A stretch of DNA of 14,043 nucleotides from Aureococcus anophagefferens (GCF_000186865.1 NW_008705561.1:2305188-2319230), one strand, 5' to 3'. Positions 1 through 8,423 are shown, counted from the first letter of the stretch. Made by a program: numbers and translations. The notes: generated by a model not told the origin, from the letters alone.

Positions 1-1775
1 AAATCGCCTACGCCGAGCAGGTCTCCGTCGCGCTGGACCGGCGGCCCTACGTCGGCGAAGCTTCGGGCCACCTCCTGGTGCGGTCGTCGATTCCGGGCGT
101 CGACGCTCTGAACGTGACCGCGGAGCTGCCCTGCGTCGGCGCGTCGTGGCGCTGGGACGACGTCAAGGCCAACGCCGACGTCGTCCTCGACCTCGACTTC
201 TCGGCGCTGTCCGCGGAGCCGATCCACAACGACATGATCGTCACCCTGAGCTTCGGCGAGACCGTAATTACGAAGCGCCGCCGCTTCCACCGCGTGCCCG
301 TGCCCCCCACCGCCGGCGGCTACGTCCAAGTCGACCACGCGCGCGCGGGCCTGCTCGTCGACGGCGACCCGTGGATCGGCCAGGGCTGGTACGTCGCGGC
401 GACGAGCAACGTCTCCTGGAACGACTCGCTCGAGCGGCTCGCGGACGTCATCGTCTACGAGAACGCGCCCAAGGGCATCAACCAGGGCATGCCCTACGGC
501 CTCTCGGCCCACCCGCCGAAGGCCCAGCTCGCGTTCCTCGACGCCGTGCACCGCGTGGGCTTCAAGGTCATCTACCCGATCCTCAGCGGCAACGTGTCGA
601 TCAACCACGGCGGGCCCTTCGACGATTCGGACAAGCTCGAGGCGTTGCGGGCGAGCGTCGAATTGGTGAGGGAGCATCCGGCGTTGTTGGGGTACTACGT
701 CTGCGACGACTGCTGCTCGAACAACCACGACGTCTCGCTCCAGGCCCAGGTCTACGCGGTAATGAAGGACGTGGACCCCTACCACCCGACCATCGGCGCT
801 TCGGTGTGGCCCGGCGTCCCTTTTCTTCCCGCGCGCGCGTCCGGTGACGAGACCACACCGCGCTTGGCCTGATCCACGGCTCCGGCCGATGAAGACAGAC
901 CGGCAAAACCTTCACTTTGACCCGAGGACGTTTTTATCATGCGTCGACCCCCCGCTGACGCGCGCCGCTCTCCCGAAACCGTCTTTCCGTAGGACTGCGG
1001 CAACACGTGGATGTTCACGGACCAGGCGCCGAGCTGGCTCAAGTCGGAGCAGGACGACGGCGACCGCGTCCTGCCCGTGGCGACGCAGCCGGCCCTGCAG
1101 TTGTCCCTCGACGTCGTGATGCAGGAGAACTATGGGGGCACGCTCGCGGCGCACGCCGGCACGGGCGCCTGGGCCGGCGGCGTCGGGGGCGACGGATGGT
1201 TCCGAAACGGCGCGGCCTTCGAGCCCGTCTACAACTGCCCGGGGGCCTTCGCGTGGAAGGGGACGCCCGACGCGCACCTGGCGTCCATGTGGCTCGGCGT
1301 GATCGACGCGGGCATGTATAGCGATCTGAACTTCATCTACACGGAGGCGGAGTACGACGGGCCGGTCTACCCCGGGGAAAGCACGGCCTCCGACGCCTGG
1401 CAGCTCGCGGAGCAGCAGGCCGTCTTCGCGGAGCACGTCGCCTATCTGCGACCGGCGCTCGCGACGCCTTTCGGCACCGAGCACCCGGCCGTCCGCGCCT
1501 TCCCCGCGGAGATCCGCGCGCGGGCCTGGGCCGTGCCCGATCGCGGCGCCCTGAACTGCTCGACCATCCTCGCGGTCGTCAACACGAACGAGACGCGCGC
1601 CCACGACGTGTCCCTCGACTTCGACGGCTGGGCCGGCGGCTCCGCGACGCGGCTCTACAACTCGCGCGCGTGCGCGCCGTCGTCGTCCGACGGCCACGCG
1701 GTCTCCCTCGGGGACACGCTCGCCCCGGGCGCCTGGCACCTCTACTGCCTCAAGGACGACGAGGCGTGCGCCTAG
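1..1775 (+). CDS. Secreted glycoside-hydrolase-like protein, 3' part (5' end outside window)
   Basis: The frame is open from base 3 with no ATG before the conserved region, so the gene begins upstream of the window. Exon A (3 to about 815) and exon B (993-1775) share one frame and are joined by a phase-0 intron, giving about 531 residues here. The order seen is a beta-sandwich-like segment (about 1-105), then a barrel-like region opening with 'VDGDPWIGQGWYV', then 'HPALLGYYVCDDC' (about 225-237), which resembles the HPxxxGWYxxDEP strand of GH-A clan barrels. Exon B carries many Trp, Tyr and Asp and ends in a beta-rich tail with 'VVNTNET' and 'LAPGAWHLYCL', like the C-terminal Ig-like domain of GH2/GH42-type enzymes. 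Cysteines and N-glycosylation sequons suggest secretion. I cannot name the substrate, and the expected acidic catalytic pair is not certain ('DDC' replaces 'DEP'). An inactive homologue is possible. Confidence 0.6.
816..992 (+). other. Intron in the glycoside-hydrolase-like gene (donor uncertain)
   Basis: The frame meets TGA at 870-872 and TAG at 990-992, yet homologous-looking protein resumes at 993 with 'DCGNTWMFTD' in the same frame. A pyrimidine-rich stretch ends in TCCGTAG|GAC at 992/993, which is a good acceptor and the only one compatible with the downstream frame. A phase-0 donor is needed. Candidates are GT at 816 (after 'SVWPG', 177-nt intron) and GT at 804 (after 'GAS', 189 nt). 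Neither has a strong GTRAGT consensus. No terminal inverted repeat or flanking duplication is visible, unlike the intron at 9170-9362. Confidence 0.6.
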
Positions 1776-1959
1776 GCGCGCTTCACAGGTAGCCTGTGGA
1801 CGCTCTGCGGGGCCTTGGCGCGTAAAATTGCCTCAGGCTCGGGACCCGCGATACCCGCGCCCCTGGCACCTCTCTGCCTCAAGGACGACGAGGCGTGCGC
1901 CTAGGTGCGCTTCACAGGTAGCCTGGGTGGGTTGCGTGTAAGATTGCCTCAGGCTCGGG
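1732..1959 (+). repeat. Diverged tandem duplication of the gene's 3' end
   Basis: Bases 1732-1843 (last 14 codons, stop and 3' flank) are repeated at 1862-1959. The shared parts are 'CCTGGCACCTCT', the run coding for 'CLKDDEACA' plus TAG, the flank 'GCGCTTCACAGGTAGCCTG', and 'ATTGCCTCAGGCTCGGG'. Copy 2 lacks one A (CTCTACTGCC becomes CTCTCTGCC), has a few substitutions and is about 14 bp shorter in its middle. It lies between the stop of this gene and the next gene's start, so it is non-coding. Confidence 0.85.
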
Positions 1960-1982
1960 CATCTCTCTCTCGAGTGCTTACG

Positions 1983-4539
1983 ATGGCTGATGATGATGAC
2001 TTCCCTAATTTTATCAGCGACCGGTTACGTCAAATGATGCGCACACCTGCGTCCACCCCTTGATTCGCGCCCACCATCCCCGACCGCCGCTTGACCCCGA
2101 ATCCCCCGCAGGAAGACATCTGCGGAAGAGAAGAAGAGCGGCGGCGAGATCCCCTCGCGCGGACGGACGGAACGTCGGTGCGAGCTCGTAGACGCGAGAC
2201 GCACCGCGGTCGCCGCGCCGCCCTCGGCCGCGCCGTTATCGGACCCGTACCGCCTCGCGGCTTGCGCCGCGTGCGGGAAGCCCGGCGCCGAGACTCGCTG
2301 CTCCGGCTGCCTCGGCGTCGTCTTCTGCTCGCGCGACTGCCAGAAGGCCGCGTGGAAAGACCATCGCGTCGACTGTCAGTCGTTGTCTCGATGCGGCGCG
2401 TTGTTTGAGGACTGGGACTTCCAGATCCCCAACGACGACGGCGCGGCGCGGGAGGGAGTCCGTTGGATTTCCGTCAAGGTCTTTGACGAGTGCTCCGCGG
2501 TGTGCTTTTGCTGCGGGATTTTGCTCCACACGCCGTCGGACGATCCGTGGAACCGGCGGAAAGAGCAGCTGGGACTGTACCTCGTTCCCAATCCGCGAGT
2601 CGGTATCCCCAAGCCCGTCGAGCCTTTCTTTCGAGTCATGAATCGAGTGAACCCTCTCTTTCGTTCGCGTGTGGCGTTTAGCTCGGGGTACCAGAAGACG
2701 AGCGCCTGCCTCGCCTGCACGCACCAGCTCCGCGGCGACGTCGACGTCGACGCCTACCTCGCGCGCCACGACCGCTTCCACGCCCTACCGCTGAAGGCCG
2801 ACGATCACGCCGCGGACATGAAGCTGCTCGCCGACCCCCGCGAGGCGCTCCGGGACCAGCTCGCGGTGCGCCAGCTCTGCGTCATCACGCTCTACGCCAC
2901 GCCGGACCTGAGCGCGGGGCCGAACAGCATCGCGGGCCGCTTCGCGAAGAGCTCTATAAGCCGCGGCGCGAAGGTGCCCTTCTCCTACCGCCTCCTCGAG
3001 GCGCTCGCGTTCCAGCCGCTGTTTACGGACGATTCCCTGGGGCGGTGCGGCCCCGCCATCGCCGCGTGCCCCGCCTGGAGCGGCGACGGCTCGCTAAAGC
3101 AGCTCCGGCGCTACACGCTCGCGCGGCTCTACGGCGTCGACGCGCGATTCCGCGCGAACTCGGACTACGTCGCGTTCAGCCTGCACCGGCTCGCCGCCTA
3201 CGGCTGCGCCAAGGCCCGCGGCATCGTCGCCGGCCTGCCCCGGCCCGTGGTGCATTTCCCGGAGGCGGCGGAGCGCTTCGCGGCGGCCGGACTCGTCGAG
3301 GTCCGCCTCCACGAGGCCATCCTCGGCGGGCCCGGACCGGGCGCCGCGACCCCGGCGCCCGCGGCCGCGGCGTCGGGCGAGTCGGGCGCGGCCGCGCCGG
3401 CCGCGCCGCCGGACCAGGTGGCCGCGGCGCCGGCGACGTCGCAGGCGACCGACGAGGAGACGGCGGCGGCCCTCGAGCTACCCCTCGTCTACGACTTCCG
3501 GCCCGGCGACCTCGTCATGTCGTGCATTTCCTTCAACGAGGTCAAAAGGGGCGACCTCGGAACGGTGCTCATGCGCCCGGTCAAGGACAAGGACGTCGGG
3601 TACCGCGTTGATATCAACTTTGACGGCAAGAAATTCCAGTTCTCGCCGGGCCACCAGTGCCACCGCCTCGACGTCTTCCCGAATAGCGGCTTCGTCGTCG
3701 GCGACGAGGTCCTCCTGACGAAAGAGGTCGGCGCCGCGGCCTGCGGCGCGCGTGGTACAATCATGCGGAGAGGGTTCGACCCGGACGACTCGAGCAAGGT
3801 CGTCGTCGCCGTCGGCGCGATCGGCGGCGAGGTCCAGTGCTCCGTCATCTCTGAGCTCGTTCATGCGCCATTGCTCGAGCAGAGCCTCATCGCCAAGGGC
3901 GAAATCGTCGTCTCGAATCTGAATTTTAAAGAAATCAAGGCTGGTATGCGCGCCGTCGTTGTCGGACCCGGCACCAAATTCCGGAATTCCGACGACAGAA
4001 GGCGCGTCTGTGTCGAATTCGACATCGATGACGAGGACGTCTGCCCGCGTTACAGCTTCTCGTACTTTGATCTCTCCTACCCGCCCTACGTTCGGTCTCT
4101 CGCCAAGGGGGACAAGGTCACGAGCCGAGCGCGTTCGACCAGGGGCCGTGTGGGCGTCATTGTCGGCCTCGCCTTTGACCCCGAGAAGCGCGACGACGGC
4201 TGGCTCCGCGTCGACTTCGCCGGCTCCGCCCGCGACTGCGACAGCAACAAGCTCGAGCACGCGCCCCTCGTGACCCACAGCAGGTGCAAGAAGTACGACC
4301 GCGTCAAGGCGAAAGTCAACAGCCAGGCTAGTGTCATCCCGATCTTCGTCGGTGACCTCGGCACCGTCATCGGCGCGTGCGGGACCTTCGTCGAGGACGG
4401 TGGCAAACCCGACCGCGTCGCGGTCGTCTTTGACAAGGCCCCGGGTACCGTCTCGAAGTGGCAACCGGAACACCACTTCGACATCATCGGCTCCGTGGAG
4501 GCGGACTACCGCGTCCCCACTACTCCCCGCGCGACGTAA
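1983..4539 (+). CDS. MYND zinc-finger protein with five SH3/KOW-like repeats
   Basis: The long frame 2095-4539 has no start codon before the MYND finger, so I infer a first exon at 1983-2023 (MADDDDFPNFISDR) spliced at 2024/2111 to 2112-4539, giving about 822 residues. MYND residues 65-102 are complete: CxxC (CAAC), CxxC (CSGC), CxxxC (CSRDC), HxxxC (HRVDC). MYND fingers mostly bind proline-rich partners. Residues about 120-415 form an unfamiliar domain with extra Cys pairs (CFCC near 147, CLAC near 213) that could bind another zinc. An Ala/Pro linker (about 418-465) follows. From 471 to the end come five units of 60-70 residues built on 'GDxV...G..GTV......V.VDF', typical of small SH3/KOW-like barrels. 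The role is probably scaffold or ubiquitin-related, but this is inferred. No SET domain is present. Confidence 0.75.
2024..2111 (+). other. Inferred short intron in the MYND gene
   Basis: The splice is inferred from frames: the ATG frame at 1983 ends at TGA 2061, and the MYND frame has TGA at 2092 and no usable start. GT at 2024 (phase 2) joined to CCCCCGCAG|G at 2111 gives an in-frame 88-nt intron. TTGAC about 20 nt before the acceptor could be the branch site. GT at 2051 has the same phase and would give a 61-nt intron and nine extra residues. Confidence 0.5.
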
Positions 4540-4546
4540 CCGTTTT

Positions 4547-5389
4547 TTAGCCGGCGCCGCTCCGCCGGAGCCGGCCCGCGACGACGCCGAACTTGGCCAT
4601 CGTCGCGAGCGCGGCGCCGCCGTCGCCGTTGCCGCGCCGCGCGTGGCGCCGCACGCCGACGACGGCGCTCGGGTCGAAGGCGACGAAGCGGTCGAGCAGG
4701 TCCCGCGCGAAGAAGCTGTGCGGGTACGAGGCGTACGCGTGGCTCGCGTCCCTGCCCGCGAACTCGAGGAGCAGCTCGCCGCCGCCGGGGTGCTGGTCCG
4801 CGAAGTCCGTCACGTCGACGGCGCGGCCGTCGATGGCGAGCCACGCGCGCCCCGGCGGCGCCGCGGCCGCGAGCCGCTCGGCCAAGGACGTCGCCTCGTC
4901 GAAGAACGCGAACGCGCGGCGGTGGCCCCGGCGCCGCGGCGCGACGGCGCCGCAGCCGGCGGGCGCGGAGGAGCGCAGGGCCCGCGTGAGCATGTCCCAG
5001 GGCCGGGGGTCGTCGAGGCAGACGCGGCTCAGCGCGCGGCCCGCCTCGCCGCACCGCAACAGGTCGCAGCCGTCGAGGTACCCCACGGCGACGGAGAGCA
5101 CGTCGCCCGGCAGCGCCGACAGCGGCGGCGCGGATCCCCGGAGCCGCGCGCGGCCGCCGCGGCCGTCGCGGCCGTAGCGGTACGCGGCGGTGCCGACGGC
5201 GCCGGCGAGGAGCAGCACCGCGTGGCGCGCGACGTGGCGCAGCGCGTCCGTGAGCGTCGCGAGGCCCAGCGCGCCGGCGGCGTAGGACCAGAGGCGCGCG
5301 TCGAGCGACGCGACGAAGCGGGACACGTGCTTCGCCGGCGACGTGCGCCGGTAGAGGTCGACGTAGGACTTCGTGCGCTTCATGGGCAT
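4547..5389 (-). CDS. F-box-like plus cytochrome b5 heme-domain protein
   Basis: The ORF has 280 residues and starts MPMKRTKSYVDLYRR; a second Met two codons later could also be used. A hydrophobic stretch at about 56-70 (HAVLLLAGAVGTAAY) may be a membrane anchor. Residues about 90-133 read LSALPGDVL...YLDGCDLLRC...W, the pattern of an F-box (LPxDvLxxIxxyLdxxdLlrc...W). Residues about 183-240 are a cytochrome b5 fold: 'WLAIDGRAVDVTDF', then HPGG with axial ligand His200, then 'YPHS' with the second ligand His224. Both heme ligands are therefore present. F-box proteins recruit targets to SCF ubiquitin ligases, and b5 domains bind heme for electron transfer or sensing. The combination suggests a heme-bearing adaptor, or that the F-box-like part serves another purpose. 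The b5 call is firm; the F-box is moderately sure. Confidence 0.75.
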   Translation of the reverse strand: MPMKRTKSYVDLYRRTSPAKHVSRFVASLDARLWSYAAGALGLATLTDALRHVARHAVLLLAGAVGTAAYRYGRDGRGGRARLRGSAPPLSALPGDVLSVAVGYLDGCDLLRCGEAGRALSRVCLDDPRPWDMLTRALRSSAPAGCGAVAPRRRGHRRAFAFFDEATSLAERLAAAAPPGRAWLAIDGRAVDVTDFADQHPGGGELLLEFAGRDASHAYASYPHSFFARDLLDRFVAFDPSAVVGVRRHARRGNGDGGAALATMAKFGVVAGRLRRSGAG

Positions 5390-5708
5390 CGCGGCGGCGT
5401 CGGCGCGGCCCGCGGCCCGCGTTTTTTTGTCTGATTTGTGTTTTGCGGCGCGCGCGTTTTTTTCAGAGGCTCCTACTGCCGCGGCGCCCGGCTACGGCGA
5501 CGCGCGGTGGCGTTGGGCGCGTCGCGACGCCGTGGATGCGCGCAAGCTGCTCCACCTCTCCGGCGGCGCCGAACACGTGGAGGCATCATCGGCTCATTGA
5601 CCCCATGTTGCAGCTCTCGACGCGGACCGATAGCGCAGTTGTTCCGTGCCACCATGCCAGGAAAGACCAGCACGCCCGCGAAACGTCCAATGTTACCGGC
5701 GCGCGCCG
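5390..5708. other. Gap between two minus-strand genes; no gene seen
   Basis: This 319-bp stretch separates the end of the MGAT4-like frame from the start of the F-box/b5 gene and should hold the 3' UTR of one and the 5' UTR and promoter of the other. Two 7-nt T runs (5422-5428 and 5457-5463), each preceded by GCG and 35 bp apart, flank an AT-richer patch. Open frames here lack family features. No RNA gene or repeat family is recognised. Confidence 0.5.
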
Positions 5709-6816
5709 TCACCGCGCGCGGAAGCGGCGCATCGCGCCGAAGTCGAGCGCGGGCGTGCGGAGGTTGCCGCAGGGCGTGAAGTCGTGGTTCGGGCACCGCT
5801 TCGGGTGGTAGGCCTCCACGGGGAAGACGACGGGCGCCAGGAGCTCCTCGTAGCACGCCGGCATCTTGCCGCTCGTCTGCGCCCTCAGCGTCGACCGCGC
5901 GCCGATGTGGTCGAAGAAGTTCCACCGGAACCCCAAATGCTGGCGGTCGCCGCGGTAGCCCCGGCTCTCCTCCGTCTCGCCGGCGAACCACTCGACGACG
6001 AGGTGGTCCGGGGGCCGCCGCGCCTGGTGCGCGAGCATGTAGGCGGAGAAATGCGCTATTCCCGTTCATTCCGAAGGACGCGCGCACGGCCATGAAGTTC
6101 GGGTAGGCGCGCTCCGCGCGCCGCACGACGTACTCGGCGGCGAAGAGGCCGTGGCCGCAGAGCTTCATGTCGTCCTCGGCGAAGAGGAAGTAGGCCGCGG
6201 CGCCCTCCGCGGCGCGCAGCACGCTCACGATGTCGCGCGTCTGCTTCCGCACGCGCCAGCCCGGCCGGTTCGCGCTGCCGCTGTCGCGCTTCTCGTTGGG
6301 CGGCGCGGCCTCCGCGGCCGCGCTGAAGCGGAACTGCGCGTCGCGCTCGTAGAGCCGCGACGCCTCGTCGAATCTCTTGTGGCCCGGGCCGTGCGTGTTG
6401 ACGACGAAGACGACGACGGACCCGTGGGCCGGGTCCGACGCGTCGCGCGGCACCTCCGCGGCGAAGGACGCGAGCGTCTGGAGCAGGTAGTCGGCGTCGT
6501 CGGCCCGCGGCACCGTCGGCAGGCCGACCGCGAGCCAGGCCTTGCGCGCGCCGGGCGCGGCCGTCGCGCACCGCGCGGCCGCGTCGCCCGCGGCGGCCGG
6601 CGCCGGCGGCGGCGCGTCCGCGGGTGCGACCGGCGCGCCGCCGGCGTCCGCGCTGCGCTGCGCGTGGTCGATCATGGCGCGCAGCCGCTTCACCTCCTCG
6701 GCGTGGCGCCGCTCGCGCGCGTCGAGGAGGCCCACGTGCGTGTTGCTGTGGTGCACGACGACCAGCGCCGCGAAGGCGACGACCATGAAGACCCACGTCG
6801 GGCTGACCTTCACCAT
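5709..6816 (-). CDS. MGAT4-like (GT54) N-acetylglucosaminyltransferase, with a one-base frameshift
   Basis: Reading from ATG at 6816 gives a type II Golgi protein: short cytoplasmic MVKVSPT, signal anchor WVFMVVAFAALVVV, charged coiled stem (about 31-55), Ala/Pro linker, then the catalytic domain from 'AWLAVGLPTVPR' (93). 'FLFAEDDM' (210-217) is the acidic, metal-binding-type motif. After 'ASFGMNG' (252) the frame is lost, but the +1 frame continues without a gap: 'DHLVVEWFAGE', 'FRWNFFDHIGARSTLR', 'PACYEELL', ending at TGA 5709-5711. With one extra A near 6059-6060 removed by the reader, the gene would have 368 residues, normal for this family in protists. MGAT4 enzymes add beta-1,4-GlcNAc to the alpha-1,3-mannose arm of N-glycans. 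Frames open upstream to 6978 but without an ATG before 6816. It may be a sequencing error or a young pseudogene. Confidence 0.8.
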
Positions 6817-7000
6817 GGCGCCGCAGCGGCCGACGCCGCTGGCGTGGTCCGCGTCCTTGCTGGAGCTGGCGCTGGAGCTCGCCCGCGGCGGCGCCGCTGT
6901 GGCAGCGCCTGTGGCAACGATCTCCAGCACAGCTCCGCCGCCGCCGTCGAGGTCTTCGCCGCGACCAGGCCGCACCACACAACTACTCTAACACATCACC
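6817..7000. promoter_or_regulatory. Divergent intergenic region (candidate bidirectional promoter)
   Basis: 184 bp separate the divergent start codons of the MGAT4-like and LYR genes. It contains a near-duplicate CTGTGGCA (about 6896-6919) and an AC/CT-rich, G-poor stretch just before the LYR start (about 6974-7000). No TATA box is obvious. A shared promoter is inferred from geometry only. Confidence 0.45.
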
Positions 7001-7393
7001 ATGGCGCTGCGCGCGTTCCGGTCGCTGGTCCGCGTCGCCCGCGACATGCCGGCGAGCCAGCGGGAGGAGGCCCTCGCCGCCGCCCGCTGGGAGCTGGACG
7101 CGAACCGGGCCGTCGCCGACGCCGGCGAGGTCGCGAAGCTGGTCGGCGCATTCGAGAGCCGCGTCGGCTACCTGCGCATGATGACGCCGCGGCGGTCGGG
7201 CGCGCAGGCGGGCGCGTCGCGCGTCGTCTACGGCGCCGACGGGACGAAGACGGCCGTCGGCACGGCGCGCGGCAAGGCCGCCCACAGCCAGTTCACGGGC
7301 GGCAACCTCGACCCGGACGCCGTCTCGCGCCACAACCACACGCTGCGACGAGCGGGCTTCCGCGACAACGCGCACGCGAAGGGCTTTTTCTAA
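7001..7393 (+). CDS. LYR-motif (Complex1_LYR-like) mitochondrial protein
   Basis: This 130-residue ORF starts in a good context (CACCATGG). Residues 2-65 match the LYR three-helix pattern: 'ALRAFRSLVRVAR' in helix 1, where the LYR triplet is AFR (5-7), then 'AARWELDANRAVAD', then 'ESRVGYLRMMTPR' (52-64), a characteristic LYR-family end. LYR proteins bind the mitochondrial acyl carrier protein and assist Fe-S or respiratory complex assembly. The C-terminal tail has a compact motif, 'HNHTLRRAGFRDNAHAKGFF' (111-130). The usual downstream Phe appears to be Trp30. The basic, Arg-rich N-terminus fits mitochondrial import. The exact subfamily is not identified. Confidence 0.65.
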   Translation: MALRAFRSLVRVARDMPASQREEALAAARWELDANRAVADAGEVAKLVGAFESRVGYLRMMTPRRSGAQAGASRVVYGADGTKTAVGTARGKAAHSQFTGGNLDPDAVSRHNHTLRRAGFRDNAHAKGFF

Positions 7394-7407
7394 TACTGCG
7401 CCGTCGC

Positions 7408-7448
7408 GCGGGGAATGTAAAAGCGGCGGGGAATGTACGCTTTTACAT
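7408..7448. terminator. Perfect 11-bp inverted repeat between convergent genes
   Basis: ATGTAAAAGCG (7415-7425) is exactly complementary to CGCTTTTACAT (7438-7448), with a 12-nt loop. The loop sequence GCGGGGAATGTA is itself a direct repeat of 7408-7419. The right arm overlaps the final Met and stop codons of the minus-strand NTPase gene. It lies 14 bp past the LYR stop, so it could fold in both 3' UTRs. A role in 3'-end formation is inferred. Confidence 0.5.
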
Positions 7449-8423
7449 CACGGCGCACTTCCCGTCGTCGGCCGCGGCCGGCGCGGCGGCGGCCTGGTCC
7501 TCGTCGTCGCACTCGTCGTCGGACTTGGGCCCGAGGTGGGGCGTGGGCGAGAGGCACGCGCCCTTGACGCGGATGAAGTCCGCGGGGTCGTCGCTGGCGA
7601 CGTAGCGCTCGCGGTAGCCCTTGTACTTCTTGTCGGCGAACTTCATGTCGACGCCGCCTTCCGCGTTGCGCTCGACGACGAAGCCGTCGAACCACGTGCT
7701 GCCCGAGAGGAAGCGGCACGGCTCGCCGACCTCGGGCCAGGCGCTCGCGGCGACGTAGGCCTCCCGCTTCGGCTTCTTCGCCGGCGACGCCGCCGCCGAC
7801 GAGCGCCGCTTCTTGCGCACCGTCGCCGGCTCCGCGTCGTCGTAGAGTCCCGTCGCGTCGTGGAGGAAGGGCACGAGCGCGCAGATCAGCGCGTGCTCGT
7901 AGTAGCCGCTCCGGTCGAGCGCGCCGTGCGTGACCTTGGCGATGGCGCCGCCCTTGCGCTTGCTGCCCACGTCCGAGAAGACGACGTCGTCCGCGTCGCC
8001 CAGTTCCATCTTGTCGTAGCCGGGCTCCTCGCCGCGGAGCAGCCGCGTCACGCGCGGCGGCAGCAGGAACGACGCCGTCCGCGCGACGTTGCGGCGGCCG
8101 TCGCGGCGCCGCGTCACGGCCATCCACGCGACGGACTCGAGGCCGCCCTGCGCCGCGTCGACGACGCCGCCCTCGAGGCCCACGGCGTAGTCCGCGTCCG
8201 CGTCCGCGCGGAGCGCGGCGGCCGCGCGCTCGAGGGCGCCCGTGCGCGTCTCCAGGTCGCCGTAGGGCTGGTCGCTCACGCCGCTGGCGACGTCGTGGCT
8301 CGACGTGACGACGGCCGCGCCGAAGCTCTTGGCGAAGGCGGCCTTGACGCTCGCGACCTTGACCGGGTTCGTGCTGCCGACGGCGACGCGGAGTGTTGGC
8401 ATGCTCATGCCAGGCGAAACCAT
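7443..8423 (-). CDS. DUF84/YjjX-like NTPase with Tudor/SH3-like domain and C-terminal CaaX box
   Basis: The ORF has 326 residues; Met1, Met6 and Met8 are all possible starts, and the conserved region begins at 'LRVAVGSTNPVKVASVKAAF' (11-30). Further YjjX/DUF84 motifs are 'SDQPYGDLETRTGALERA' (50-67), 'YAVGLEGGV' (79-87) and 'GYYEHAL' (173-179). Bacterial relatives hydrolyse non-canonical purine NTPs (ITP, XTP), so house-cleaning of nucleotides is the likely core activity. Residues 203-220 are a bipartite basic cluster (RKKRR...KKPKR) resembling a nuclear signal. Residues about 231-285 ('VGEPCRFLSGSTWFDGFVV...YKGYRERYV') look like a Tudor/SH3 barrel. An acidic tail leads to CAVM at the very end, a CaaX prenylation box. 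Combining nuclear and membrane signals is odd. The domain calls are from memory of the motifs. Confidence 0.75.
   Translation of the reverse strand: MVSPGMSMPTLRVAVGSTNPVKVASVKAAFAKSFGAAVVTSSHDVASGVSDQPYGDLETRTGALERAAAALRADADADYAVGLEGGVVDAAQGGLESVAWMAVTRRRDGRRNVARTASFLLPPRVTRLLRGEEPGYDKMELGDADDVVFSDVGSKRKGGAIAKVTHGALDRSGYYEHALICALVPFLHDATGLYDDAEPATVRKKRRSSAAASPAKKPKREAYVAASAWPEVGEPCRFLSGSTWFDGFVVERNAEGGVDMKFADKKYKGYRERYVASDDPADFIRVKGACLSPTPHLGPKSDDECDDEDQAAAAPAAADDGKCAVM

Noticed and set aside
816..992. A second introner in the glycoside-hydrolase-like gene
   Set aside because: No terminal inverted repeat and no flanking duplication could be found around any phase-compatible donor and the acceptor.
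912..1739. A 275-codon antisense frame over the glycoside-hydrolase-like exon
   Set aside because: Composition is typical of a shadow frame, while the plus strand carries coherent domain motifs.
5373..5811. Possible small plus-strand gene in the gap before the MGAT4-like gene
   Set aside because: Several frames are open but they lack a recognisable motif and overlap the minus-strand genes at both ends.
6817..6978. N-terminal extension of the MGAT4-like protein
   Set aside because: The frame is open but starts only with GTG. The ATG at 6816 directly precedes a classic type II signal anchor.
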